Counted from the stretch's first letter, positions 1 through 7,267 are shown. The stretch: 21,670 bases of DNA from JAVVEZ01 sp032250895 (GCA_032250895.1 JAVVEZ010000060.1:1-21670); one strand, 5' to 3'. The notes: generated from the sequence alone by a model not told the origin. Numbers and translations are program-made.

Positions 1-73
1 GGACCAATGTGGGGAAGTCGCAGGCCGATTGGCTTCTACGGCGCAGACTCCTAGGCCTGGATGAAAATAGTAG

Positions 74-102
74 TTCCAAACGGAGCGTTTTTATCTTAGA
101 AT
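74..102 (+). promoter_or_regulatory. Candidate sigma70 promoter for the rpsP operon
   Basis: A good -10 box, TAGAAT, sits at 97-102, followed by GCCCGCC. The same TAGAATGC wording recurs in the much better promoter in front of dsbC at 2435-2442. The -35 (TTCCAA at 74-79, 17-base spacer) matches only half the consensus. Transcription from here would give a leader of about 195 nt before rpsP. The call rests mainly on the -10 and its position. Confidence 0.4.
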
Positions 103-193
103 GCCCGCCTTTTTCCGGGACCGGAAGGTGTTTGCCCGGGCGCAACACAGATTGACCGGTTTCAAGGTATCTCAGGGCATTGAACCTGCCGTC

Positions 194-210
194 ATCCCCG
201 TCGAGGGGAT
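194..210 (+). promoter_or_regulatory. Hairpin in the rpsP leader
   Basis: ATCCCC (194-199) pairs perfectly with GGGGAT (205-210) across a 5-base loop. It lies in the presumed untranslated leader of the S16 operon. Its G-run could alternatively pair with the CCCC at 259-262. Function is unknown; a role in leader folding is inference. Confidence 0.4.
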
Positions 211-258
211 CGGACAAGTCGGCAGAATCGCTTCCCGGAGCAGTCCTTCAGGGTTTTT

Positions 259-278
259 CCCCGGCATATGGGGTTTTT
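259..278 (+). promoter_or_regulatory. Terminator-like short stem followed by five Ts in the rpsP leader
   Basis: CCCCG (259-263) can pair with TGGGG (269-273; one G-T wobble) around a 5-base loop, directly followed by TTTTT (274-278) and an AT-rich run. The stem is short for a terminator, but the arrangement 26 bases before the rpsP start codon resembles an attenuator or a translation-affecting leader structure. This is a weak call from sequence shape only. Confidence 0.3.
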
Positions 279-303
279 ATTATTTGAGCAGGAACAATGA
301 ACC

Positions 304-561
304 ATGGTAACAATCAGACTTTCCCGCGGCGGTGCCAAAGCTCGTCCTTTTTATCACCTGACGGTGGCAGACAAGCGCAAGGCGCGTGACGGTGGTTTCA
401 TCGAGCGCGTCGGCTTCTTCAATCCCGGTGCCAGGGGCCAGGAAGAGCGTCTGCGTATTGATCTTGCCCGGGTGGAATTCTGGCAGGGCCAGGGTGCCCA
501 GACCAGTGATCGTGTGGCCCGTCTGATCAAGGATGCCTCTGCGGCAGCGCCGCAGGCCTGA
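304..561 (+). CDS. rpsP: 30S ribosomal protein S16
   Basis: S16 is a component of the small ribosomal subunit that binds 16S rRNA and helps early 30S assembly. The 85-residue product has the typical S16 opening (MVTIRLSRGGAKARPFYHL) and the family pattern DKRKARDGGFIERVGFFNP, with a short alanine-rich tail. Length is normal (about 80-90). The ATG is preceded by AGCAGGAA about 8-12 bases upstream. It is first in the conserved rpsP-rimM-trmD-rplS operon; the next gene starts 17 bases after the stop. The family assignment is unambiguous. A candidate promoter and a long structured leader precede it. Confidence 0.97.
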   Translation: MVTIRLSRGGAKARPFYHLTVADKRKARDGGFIERVGFFNPGARGQEERLRIDLARVEFWQGQGAQTSDRVARLIKDASAAAPQA

Positions 562-578
562 TCAGCCGACAGGGTGGC

Positions 579-1106
579 ATGAAGGCTGAATTACCCCCGG
601 AACTGATTGCACTGGGCCGCATTGGCGCCGCTCATGGCATCAAGGGCTGGCTCAGGATCATTTCCTTCACGAAGCCCCTGGAAAACATCCTTGATTACCG
701 GGTTTTCAAGGTTGCCGATGATGGGGGCCGGGTGCTGGGGGAAATCGAGCTTGACCAGGCCAGGACCCAGGGTAAAGGCCTGGTAGGACATATCAAGGGC
801 TGTGACGATCCGAACCAGGCCCGGGAGTATGTCGGCAGAGAACTGCTGGTTGAGAAGAGCGAATTGCCGGCACTTGACCGTAATGACTTCTACTGGCATC
901 AACTGGAAGGCTTGCGGGTGTTGACGCGAAGCGGTGAAGAACTCGGCAGGGTGGCTTATATGCTGGCAACAGGCGCCAACGACGTCATGGTGGTCAGGAC
1001 CGGGGACGCAGAGGAACGGCTGATTCCCTGGCTGCCGGGGCAGGTGATCGACGAGGTGGATCTGGCTGCCGGAACCATCAGGGTGGACTGGGAAGCGGAT
1101 TATTGA
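579..1106 (+). CDS. rimM: Ribosome maturation factor RimM
   Basis: RimM is a 16S rRNA processing and 30S assembly factor that binds S19 and helps mature the 3' (head) domain. The product has 175 residues. The N-terminal RimM domain shows GRIGAAHGIKGWLRI at 13-27, and the C-terminal PRC-barrel domain starts around residue 100 (FYWHQLEGLRV) and includes LIPWLPGQVIDEVD, the usual IPWxPG-type block. The ribosome-binding sequence AGGGTGG is only about one base from the ATG, a poor arrangement compared with those of rpsP and rplS. This fits the low RimM level known for this operon in E. coli. The gap to trmD contains a perfect hairpin. Confidence 0.95.
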   Translation: MKAELPPELIALGRIGAAHGIKGWLRIISFTKPLENILDYRVFKVADDGGRVLGEIELDQARTQGKGLVGHIKGCDDPNQAREYVGRELLVEKSELPALDRNDFYWHQLEGLRVLTRSGEELGRVAYMLATGANDVMVVRTGDAEERLIPWLPGQVIDEVDLAAGTIRVDWEADY

Positions 1107-1114
1107 CGGCCCTT

Positions 1115-1137
1115 GGAGCCTGTCGGTCTCAGGCTCC
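1115..1137 (+). promoter_or_regulatory. Intercistronic hairpin between rimM and trmD
   Basis: GGAGCCTG (1115-1122) pairs perfectly with CAGGCTCC (1130-1137) over a 7-base loop. No T-run follows, so it is not a standard intrinsic terminator. It lies 8 bases after the rimM stop and 35 bases before the trmD start, where it could slow readthrough, block 3' decay or mark a cleavage site. The structure is seen; the role is inferred. Confidence 0.55.
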
Positions 1138-1172
1138 TTGACCCAGAATTCGCTTGAACCGTGGAAAAACCC

Positions 1173-1922
1173 ATGTGGATAGGCATAGTGACGCTGTTTC
1201 CGGAGATGTTTCGGGCGATCACGGATTTCGGGATCACCGGCAGGGCCTGCCGGGAAGGACTGATAAACCTGGAATACTGGAATCCCAGGAATTTTGCGGG
1301 TGATCGCCACCGCACCGTTGATGACCGGCCTTATGGTGGTGGACCGGGCATGCTGATGAAGACCGGCCCGCTTGGGGATGCCATTGTGGCGGCGCGCTCG
1401 GGCAGGCCGGGAGCCAGAGTCATCTATTTGTCACCCCAGGGTCGCAGGCTGGATCAGCGGGGTGTGGAAGTGCTGGCAGCCAGCAAGGAGCTGATCCTGT
1501 TGTGCGGGCGCTACGAAGGCATCGACGAGCGGGTGCTGGAAGCCCATGTGGATGAAGAATGGTCTATCGGTGATTTCGTCATCAGTGGCGGAGAGCTGGC
1601 AGCCATGGTGCTGGTGGATGCGGTAACCCGCTTGCAGCCGGGGGCGCTGGGGCACGAAGATTCAGCCGCCCATGACTCGTTTGCGCAGGGCTTGCTGGAT
1701 CATCCACATTACACCCGGCCTGAGACCTTTGCCGGGCGCACAGTGCCCGCGATCCTGCTCAGTGGTGATCATGCGGCCATCGCGAAATGGCGCCTGAAAC
1801 AGAGTCTGGGACGGACCTGGCTGCGGCGTCCGGAACTGCTGGTCAGCGCAGAGCTTGACAGCAGTCGGCGACGCTTGCTGGAAGAGTTTATTGAGGAGCA
1901 TGAAGAAGGCTCTGCAAAGTGA
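1173..1922 (+). CDS. trmD: tRNA (guanine37-N1)-methyltransferase TrmD
   Basis: TrmD is a SAM-dependent SPOUT enzyme that makes m1G37 next to the anticodon of several tRNAs and so prevents +1 frameshifting. With the ATG at 1173 the protein has 249 residues and begins MWIGIVTLFPEMFRAITD, matching the E. coli N-terminus. The frame could open at a GTG at 1161, but that codon lacks a Shine-Dalgarno and itself forms part of GTGGA, the probable ribosome-binding site for 1173. Visible blocks are RHRTVDDRPYGGGPGM (45-60), the trefoil-knot SAM site YLSPQGRRLDQ (85-95), LCGRYEGIDERV (110-121) and SIGDFVISGGELAAM (131-145), plus Asp168, probably the catalytic acid. It is third in the operon, behind a hairpin. 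Confidence 0.96.
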   Translation: MWIGIVTLFPEMFRAITDFGITGRACREGLINLEYWNPRNFAGDRHRTVDDRPYGGGPGMLMKTGPLGDAIVAARSGRPGARVIYLSPQGRRLDQRGVEVLAASKELILLCGRYEGIDERVLEAHVDEEWSIGDFVISGGELAAMVLVDAVTRLQPGALGHEDSAAHDSFAQGLLDHPHYTRPETFAGRTVPAILLSGDHAAIAKWRLKQSLGRTWLRRPELLVSAELDSSRRRLLEEFIEEHEEGSAK

Positions 1923-1988
1923 CGGACAGGCACAGACTGAACAAAAATGAATCATGGGTGTAAACGAATTGACAGGTGGAGCAAGACA

Positions 1989-2354
1989 ATGAGCAACAAG
2001 AACGCAATTATTCAGAAAATTGAGCAGGCACAGCTGAAGACCGATATTCCGGATTTTGGTCCGGGCGATACCGTCATCGTACAGGTGCGTATCAAGGAAG
2101 GTGAGCGTGAGCGTCTGCAGGCCTTCGAAGGCATCGTCATCGGTCGGCGCAACCGGGGCCTGAATTCGGCCTTCACGGTACGCAAGATGTCTCATGGCGT
2201 CGGTGTGGAAAGAACCTTTCAGGTCCACAGCCAGCTGATTGAGAGCATCAAACTGCTGCGTCGTGGCGATGTCCGTCAGGCGAAACTCTACTATTTGAGA
2301 GACCTGACTGGCCGTGCTGCCCGTATTTCGGAAAAACTCGGCAAAAAAGCCTGA
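1989..2354 (+). CDS. rplS: 50S ribosomal protein L19
   Basis: L19 lies at the 30S-50S interface of the ribosome. The product has 121 residues (E. coli 115). Family blocks are PDFGPGDTVIVQVRIKEG, FEGIVIGRRNRGLNSAFTVRK and GVGVERTFQVHSQLIESI, with a basic C-terminus KLYYLRDLTGRAARISEKLG. The ATG at 1989 is preceded by AGGTGGAG about 7 bases upstream, the strongest ribosome-binding site in the operon; an upstream ATG at 1947 in the same frame would add 14 residues that do not fit the family. The 66-base gap after trmD holds no obvious promoter. The stop codon lies inside the left arm of a large stem-loop. Confidence 0.97.
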   Translation: MSNKNAIIQKIEQAQLKTDIPDFGPGDTVIVQVRIKEGERERLQAFEGIVIGRRNRGLNSAFTVRKMSHGVGVERTFQVHSQLIESIKLLRRGDVRQAKLYYLRDLTGRAARISEKLGKKA

Positions 2355-2419
2355 TCATTGCCCGTGCAGAGAAATCCGCAGAAGCCTGCAAGGGCTTCCG
2401 GATTGCTGCATTGATCAGG
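2350..2419 (+). promoter_or_regulatory. Large imperfect stem-loop at the end of the rplS operon, overlapping the dsbC -35 box
   Basis: Four nested pairings stack: CCTGATCA (2350-2357) with TGATCAGG (2412-2419); GTGCAG (2364-2369) with CTGCAT (2406-2411, one G-T); AATCCG (2373-2378) with CGGATT (2399-2404); GAAGCC (2381-2386) with GGCTTC (2393-2398), over a 6-base loop. That gives about 26 pairs with bulges mostly on the left side. It includes the rplS stop codon and the next promoter's -35. There is no T-run after it, so it may be a 3' stabiliser, a processing site or an atypical terminator. Pairing is seen; function is inferred. Confidence 0.6.
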
Positions 2420-2440
2420 ACTCCCGAGGCTTGCTAGAAT
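2411..2440 (+). promoter_or_regulatory. Sigma70 promoter for dsbC-hom-thrC
   Basis: The -35 is TTGATC (2411-2416), followed by an 18-base spacer and the -10 TAGAAT (2435-2440). A TGC directly before the -10 gives an extended -10 element. The predicted start is near 2447, leaving a leader of about 170 bases before dsbC in which I see no gene. This is the best sigma70 promoter in the window. Its -35 sits in the right arm of the stem-loop ending at 2419. Confidence 0.65.
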
Positions 2441-2615
2441 GCGCCGGAATCCCTGTCTCTGCCACAGCCTTGCGAGAGGCTCCAGAGTGCAGGAGCACAA
2501 GGGGCCAAGAGCAAGAGGCAAGAGATAGTCAGAACTTCCCGGGACTGCAAGACGGGGGATGGATTTCCGGTCTCCGCTGGTATCTGGTTTACGCTAACGC
2601 GAGAGGTCCAACATC

Positions 2616-3368
2616 ATGAATGTAGCCAAATTACTGCCTGCTTTTGTCTTCATTGGCAGCCTGTTCGCCGGTTCCTCTGTTTTTGCCCAGAACCAGAGCG
2701 AAGCCGGGCAGATCGCGGCAATCCGGGAAATATTGACCCTCACCCAGCCCAACATGCAGTTGGGAGAAATAAAACCCAGCCCCATCAGCGGCCTTTATGA
2801 GGTCAATATTCAGAATGGACAGGTGATTTACGCCAGTTCCGATGCCCGTTACTTCATTCCTGGCGACCTCTATGAAGTTGCCCCCGAAGGTCTGGTGAAT
2901 CTGGGCGACGAAAAGCGCAATGCCGCACGCGCGGCAAAGATTGCCGCCGTCGACGAAAATGACATGGTGATTTTTGATGCCAAAGGCGAACGCAAGGCGG
3001 TATTGACAGTGTTTACCGATGTCGACTGCCCTTATTGCCGTAAGCTCCATGCAGAGGTTCCCCAGCTCAATGACATGGGTATCGCGGTCAGATATCTCGC
3101 CTATCCCCGTACCGGTCTGGACACCGAGACCTATGTCAAAATGGTCTCGACCTGGTGTGCAGATGACCGCAGGAGTGTTTTTACCAGCGCCCAGAGAGGC
3201 GGCAAGATTGCTTCTGCACAGTGTGACAATCCTGTTGCCAGTCAATACCGCCTGGGCCGCGAAGTCGGTGTCACCGGCACCCCGGCCCTGGTTCTGGAAG
3301 ATGGCACTATTCTGCCGGGCTATATTCCTGCTGAAACACTGGCCGGCTACATGCTGGGCGCTCACTGA
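2616..3368 (+). CDS. dsbC: Thiol:disulfide interchange protein DsbC (periplasmic disulfide isomerase)
   Basis: DsbC reshuffles wrong disulfide bonds in periplasmic proteins and is kept reduced by DsbD. The product has 250 residues: a signal peptide (positive start, hydrophobic core, likely cut after VFA at 24), an N-terminal dimerisation domain, a linker around 100-125, and a thioredoxin-fold domain. The active site is CPYC at 138-141. The cis-proline is in GTPAL (Pro223), and a second cysteine pair (Cys181, Cys203) matches the structural disulfide of the family. AGAGG precedes the ATG by about 10 bases. It is first of dsbC-hom-thrC, an order also known from Pseudomonas, where xerD normally lies just upstream; no xerD is present here. 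Confidence 0.93.
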   Translation: MNVAKLLPAFVFIGSLFAGSSVFAQNQSEAGQIAAIREILTLTQPNMQLGEIKPSPISGLYEVNIQNGQVIYASSDARYFIPGDLYEVAPEGLVNLGDEKRNAARAAKIAAVDENDMVIFDAKGERKAVLTVFTDVDCPYCRKLHAEVPQLNDMGIAVRYLAYPRTGLDTETYVKMVSTWCADDRRSVFTSAQRGGKIASAQCDNPVASQYRLGREVGVTGTPALVLEDGTILPGYIPAETLAGYMLGAH

Positions 3369-3383
3369 AGTCTTCTTTTCCTG

Positions 3384-3410
3384 CCAGGCAGCCCAGTGAC
3401 GGTGGCCTGG
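3384..3410 (+). promoter_or_regulatory. Weak hairpin between dsbC and hom
   Basis: CCAGGC (3384-3389) pairs with GCCTGG (3405-3410) across a 15-base loop in the 64-base gap. No T-run follows and no promoter is obvious, so hom is probably read from the dsbC promoter. The hairpin might reduce readthrough or stability. This is a low-weight observation. Confidence 0.3.
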
Positions 3411-3432
3411 GGATGTTCTGCGGGAGTACGAT

Positions 3433-4731
3433 TTGAAAGCGATCAATGTTGGCATCTGTGGCCTTGGTACCGTGGGCTATGGCAGTTTCGGCGTATTACA
3501 GCGCAACCGTGTTGAAATCGCCAGGCGTGTGGGCCAGCAGGTTCAGGTGTCCCATATAGCAACCCGAAGTCTCAAAACGGGCCAGGATATTGGCGATGTC
3601 AAACTCAGTTCCGATATCTTTGCAGTAGTGAATGATCCGCAGGTTGACATCGTTCTGGAGCTGATGGGTGGTTATGAGCCGGCGCTGGAGCTGATCATGC
3701 AGGCCATTGCCAGGGGCAAACATGTGGTCACTGCCAACAAGGCCTTGATTGCCGAGCATGGCAATGACATTTTTGCCGCCGCCAGAGAAAAAAATGTGGT
3801 GGTAGCCTACGAGGCATCGGTGGCTGGCGGTATTCCCATCATCAAGGCCATCCGGGAGGGCCTGGCCGGCAACCGCATTCAGTGGCTGGCCGGCATCATC
3901 AATGGCACCGGCAATTTCATCCTGACGGAAATGCAGGAGAAAGGCCGCGCCTTTGCCACGGCCCTGCGGGAAGCGCAGGCGCTGGGTTATGCCGAAGCCG
4001 ATCCCACCTTTGATATAGAAGGTATCGATGCGGCGCACAAACTCACCATCCTGGCATCCATTGCCTTCGGCATCCCGCTGCAGTTTGACAAGGTTTACAT
4101 AGAGGGGATCAGCGCCATTACCCCTGCCGATATTACCTATGCCGATGAATTGGGCTATCGCATCAAGCACCTTGGGATCAGCAGAAAAACGCGTGCGGGT
4201 ATTGAACTGAGAGTGCATCCCACCCTGATTTCAGAGAAGCAACTGCTGGCCAGCGTGGCAGGGGTCATGAATGCCGTGATGGTCAATGGTGACGCCGTTG
4301 GTTCCACGCTTTATTATGGAGCCGGTGCCGGTGCGATGCCAACCGCATCGGCGGTGGTGGCTGATATCGTGGATGTGGCGCGGATGATTTCCAATCCGGA
4401 ACTGCGGGTGCCGGCATTGGCATTTCAGGCCGACAGCCTTTCCAGTACGCCGATACTGGATATCGAAGATATCAACTGTGCCTGTTATCTGCGGATTCAG
4501 GCCCAGGATAAAGTGGGTGTGCTGGCGGACATTACGCAGATTCTCGGGCGGCACCAGATCAACATCGAAGCCATCATTCAAAAAGATCTGGCCGATGATG
4601 CCGTGCCCATCATCATTCTGACCCACGACGTCCGGGAAGCGGTAATGAATGAGGCAATCCGGGCGATTGAGAATCTTGAAGCCGTTGTGGAGAAAGTCGC
4701 CAGAATCCGCATGGATACTCTTGGCAGTTGA
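3433..4731 (+). CDS. hom: Homoserine dehydrogenase
   Basis: The enzyme reduces aspartate semialdehyde to homoserine with NAD(P)H, the branch point to threonine and methionine. The 432-residue product starts at a TTG: there is no in-frame ATG near it, GGGAG lies about 7 bases upstream, and the N-terminus MKAINVGICGLGTVG gives the family's Rossmann motif (GLGTVG, 10-15) at the right distance. Further landmarks are VVTANKALIAEHG (98-110), WLAGIINGTGNFILTEM, and EADPTFDIEGIDAAHKL, with Lys203 as the likely catalytic lysine. A C-terminal ACT domain (about 350-427) suggests feedback control by threonine. It is the monofunctional type, not fused to aspartokinase. thrC follows after 16 bases. Confidence 0.96.
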   Translation: MKAINVGICGLGTVGYGSFGVLQRNRVEIARRVGQQVQVSHIATRSLKTGQDIGDVKLSSDIFAVVNDPQVDIVLELMGGYEPALELIMQAIARGKHVVTANKALIAEHGNDIFAAAREKNVVVAYEASVAGGIPIIKAIREGLAGNRIQWLAGIINGTGNFILTEMQEKGRAFATALREAQALGYAEADPTFDIEGIDAAHKLTILASIAFGIPLQFDKVYIEGISAITPADITYADELGYRIKHLGISRKTRAGIELRVHPTLISEKQLLASVAGVMNAVMVNGDAVGSTLYYGAGAGAMPTASAVVADIVDVARMISNPELRVPALAFQADSLSSTPILDIEDINCACYLRIQAQDKVGVLADITQILGRHQINIEAIIQKDLADDAVPIIILTHDVREAVMNEAIRAIENLEAVVEKVARIRMDTLGS

Positions 4732-4747
4732 GAACAGGAAAAACACA

Positions 4748-6136
4748 GTGAGATACATCAGTACCCGGGGCGGATGTCCTGCGCAGGGCTTTGAAGAGGT
4801 GGTGTTGACAGGCTTGGCGCCTGATGGCGGACTTTATATTCCAGAAACTCTGCCGGTGCTCAGTCGTGCCCAGATACTGGCCTGGAAAAATCTGTCCTAT
4901 ACCGAGCTCGCTTTCGAGATCATCCGGCTGTTTGTCGGGGATTCCATACCGGAAGCAGAGTTGAAAAAAATCATTAGCGAGAGCTATGCCACGTTCTCGC
5001 ATCCGGATATCGCGCCCTTGCAAAGTCTCGGCGAAAACACCTGGCTGCTCGAACTGTATTATGGCCCGACTCTGGCATTCAAGGATTTTGCACTGCAATT
5101 GCTGGGCCGCCTGCTGGATTATTTTCTGGCCAGACGCCAGCAGCATGTCGCCATCCTGGGCGCCACGTCCGGTGATACCGGTTCTGCTGCGCTGGAAGGC
5201 TGCCGGCATTGCCAGTATGTGGATATGTTCATTCTGCATCCCCACAATCGTGTGTCCGATGTGCAGCGCCGGCAGATGACCAGTGTCAGTGGTGACAATA
5301 TCCACAATATCGCCGTTCAGGGAAATTTTGATGATTGCCAGCAAATCGTCAAGCAGGCTTTCAATGACCAGAATTTTCTGCCGGCCGGTTATCAGCTGGT
5401 GGCCGTGAATTCCATCAACTGGGCGCGCATCATGGCCCAGATCGTCTATTATTTTTATGCGGCACTTGAATTCATCGATGAGGCTCCTGCGGTTTCTTTT
5501 TCTGTACCAACCGGTAACTTTGGGGATATCTACGCCGGTTATCTGGCAAAACGCATGGGTCTGCCGGTCCGGCAGTTGATTATCGCCACCAATAAAAATG
5601 ACATCCTGCACCGTTTTATCAGTAACAATCAGTACTGCAAGACCGGTCTGGAACCCTCGCTGTCACCAAGCATGGACATCATGGTGTCCAGTAATTTTGA
5701 ACGTTTTCTGTTTGATCTCTTCGGGGGCGATGGGCAGCGCGTAACGGCGTTTGTGAACGCTCTGGGCAGCGAGGCGCTGCATGTCAGTGCCCGGGAATGG
5801 GCGCAGGCCCGGGAGGTCTTCGACAGCTACAGCGTGGACGACGAGGCCACCTGTGACACGATACGGGAGGTGTATGCCGAACGTGGCCTGCTGCTCGATC
5901 CGCATTCGGCGATTGGCGTGAAGGCGGCACATGAGTGCAATGAGGATCACGCGATCCCGATGATCAGTCTGGCGACGGCCCATCCCGCCAAGTTCACTGC
6001 GGCAATAGAGAAGGCGGGCCTGAGTGCACCAGCCCTGCCGGCACATCTTGCCGACCTCTATGAGCGTGAAGAACGCTATGTCGTATTGCCCAACAGCCTG
6101 GATGAGGTCAAGGATTTCATCCGCTCGTCCCTGTGA
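4748..6136 (+). CDS. thrC: Threonine synthase
   Basis: This PLP enzyme converts O-phosphohomoserine to threonine, the last step of the pathway begun by the adjacent hom. I place the start at the GTG at 4748: AGGA lies 8 bases upstream, and the protein then begins MRYISTRGG like pseudomonad ThrC. The reading frame extends further upstream, but only into hom. Length is 462 residues. The PLP lysine is Lys112 in PTLAFKDFALQLLGRL, followed by the phosphate-binding GATSGDTGSAA (138-148). Other conserved stretches are HPHNRVSDVQRRQM and SVPTGNFGDIYAGYLAK. It converges on the minus-strand protease, with only 33 bases between the stops and no clear terminator there. Confidence 0.96.
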   Translation: MRYISTRGGCPAQGFEEVVLTGLAPDGGLYIPETLPVLSRAQILAWKNLSYTELAFEIIRLFVGDSIPEAELKKIISESYATFSHPDIAPLQSLGENTWLLELYYGPTLAFKDFALQLLGRLLDYFLARRQQHVAILGATSGDTGSAALEGCRHCQYVDMFILHPHNRVSDVQRRQMTSVSGDNIHNIAVQGNFDDCQQIVKQAFNDQNFLPAGYQLVAVNSINWARIMAQIVYYFYAALEFIDEAPAVSFSVPTGNFGDIYAGYLAKRMGLPVRQLIIATNKNDILHRFISNNQYCKTGLEPSLSPSMDIMVSSNFERFLFDLFGGDGQRVTAFVNALGSEALHVSAREWAQAREVFDSYSVDDEATCDTIREVYAERGLLLDPHSAIGVKAAHECNEDHAIPMISLATAHPAKFTAAIEKAGLSAPALPAHLADLYEREERYVVLPNSLDEVKDFIRSSL

Positions 6137-6169
6137 TGGCCGCCTGTTCCGACGACAAGCTGATCGATC

Positions 6170-7267
6170 TTACAGATTATCTGGAGGATCGCTCAGGACC
6201 ACCTGGAATTCCCGGCTTTCCTGATTGCGCATGGCGACCACATTGACCTTGTCACCGGCCTTGTGCTGTTCAAGAACATTGAGCAGGTCATCCTGGCTTT
6301 GCACGGGGACGCCATCCACCGACACGATGATATCGCCCAGCATCAGGGCGCCCTGAGGCGTCTGCTGAACCCCCAGCAGGCCGGCTCGTTCGGCAGGTAA
6401 ACCCGGCACCACACTCAGGATCGGCAGACCTTTGATGCCGCGCTGCCGGGTCCAGCTGTCGGGAAAATTTTCGATGCCGATGACCGGGCGGACTTCCCGT
6501 CCATATGTCACCAGTTGCGGAATGATTTTTTTCACGGTATTGACCGGGATGGCAAAGCCAATCCCGGCACTGGCGCCGCTGGGGCTCAGAATCTGGGTAT
6601 TCACGCCGATCAGTTGCCCCAGCGAGTTCAACAGGGGGCCGCCCGAATTGCCGGGATTGATGGAGGCGTCAGTCTGAATGACATCCCGGATCTTGCGCTT
6701 GCTGAGGGAATTGATTTCGCGGCCCAGGGCGCTGACGACGCCGATGGTCAACGTGGTGTCGAGACCGAAGGGGTTGCCGATGGCGATGACCTTCCGGCCG
6801 ACCTCGAGCAGTGAAGAGTCACCGAGCGGGAGGGGTTTCAATTGCTCGCCGGGGGCATCGATGCGCAACAGGGCCAGATCCTTGTCCGGTGACAGACCGA
6901 CTACCTGGGCATCCCAGCTGCTTTGATCCTGCAGGGTGATGGTGATCTTGTTGGCACCCTGAATGACATGAAAGTTGGTGACGATCAGGCCACTTTCATC
7001 CCAGATGAAACCGGTGCCACTGCCCTGGGGGATTTCCTGGAGGTTGCGGGAAAAAATATCCCGGCGGCGCACGGCGGTGTTGGTGACATACACCACAGAA
7101 GGGCTGGCCTTGCGGAAAATCTCGATATTGTTGGCCTCGTCTTCGGTTCTGAAACTGAGAAAATCGGGTGCGGCTGTCGGAGCGGCGGCGGGGCTGAAAA
7201 AGGCCACGGAAGCGGTCAGGGAAGACAGCAGCAACATGACAAGGGAAATTGACTTGGATGATTTCAT
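6170..7267 (-). CDS. HtrA/Deg-family trypsin-like serine protease with one PDZ domain
   Basis: This is probably a periplasmic or membrane-tethered quality-control protease. The ATG at 7267 gives 365 residues and is preceded by GGGA; a longer TTG start at 7309 would put a poor extension before a normal signal or anchor sequence. Residues 1-25 are hydrophobic after KSSK. The trypsin fold carries GSGTGFIWDESGLIVTNFHV (His100), DKDLALLRID (Asp130) and NPGNSGGPL (Ser208), a complete triad. One PDZ domain spans about 262-360 (GALMLGDIIVSVDGVPV). There is no long LA loop and no second PDZ. The pattern QDVIQTDAxINPGNSGGPLL and the SPSGASAGIGFAIP stretch recall plant/cyanobacterial Deg1-type enzymes more than E. 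coli DegP; DegS-like is the other option. A sigmaE-like promoter precedes it. Confidence 0.9.
   Translation of the reverse strand: MKSSKSISLVMLLLSSLTASVAFFSPAAAPTAAPDFLSFRTEDEANNIEIFRKASPSVVYVTNTAVRRRDIFSRNLQEIPQGSGTGFIWDESGLIVTNFHVIQGANKITITLQDQSSWDAQVVGLSPDKDLALLRIDAPGEQLKPLPLGDSSLLEVGRKVIAIGNPFGLDTTLTIGVVSALGREINSLSKRKIRDVIQTDASINPGNSGGPLLNSLGQLIGVNTQILSPSGASAGIGFAIPVNTVKKIIPQLVTYGREVRPVIGIENFPDSWTRQRGIKGLPILSVVPGLPAERAGLLGVQQTPQGALMLGDIIVSVDGVPVQSQDDLLNVLEQHKAGDKVNVVAMRNQESREFQVVLSDPPDNL

Larger units (their letters stand above)
1..303. other. Non-coding leader region upstream of rpsP; no gene recognised
   Basis: I see no gene in these 303 bases. All forward frames in the first 100 bases close with stops (for example TAG at 52-54 in frame 1), and none of the short peptides resembles Ffh, the usual upstream neighbour of rpsP. 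The tail of an unidentified upstream gene in the first ~55 bases cannot be excluded. The stretch holds a candidate promoter near 74-102, a hairpin at 194-210 and a short C-rich/G-rich hairpin with a T-run at 259-278. It most likely serves as promoter and long 5' leader of the rpsP operon. Confidence 0.6.

Noticed and set aside
1..155. 3' end of ffh, the usual gene before rpsP
   Set aside because: None of the three forward frames shows the methionine- and lysine-rich Ffh tail, and stops occur at 52-54 and 153-155.
101..310. Forward open frame of 69 codons in the rpsP leader
   Set aside because: It has no Shine-Dalgarno, starts inside the predicted -10 box, ends inside rpsP and shows no familiar domain.
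2532..2559. GAACTT at 2532-2537 as a sigmaE promoter for dsbC (dsbC is in this regulon in E. coli)
   Set aside because: The bases 16 positions downstream are a G-run with no TCTGA-like -10.
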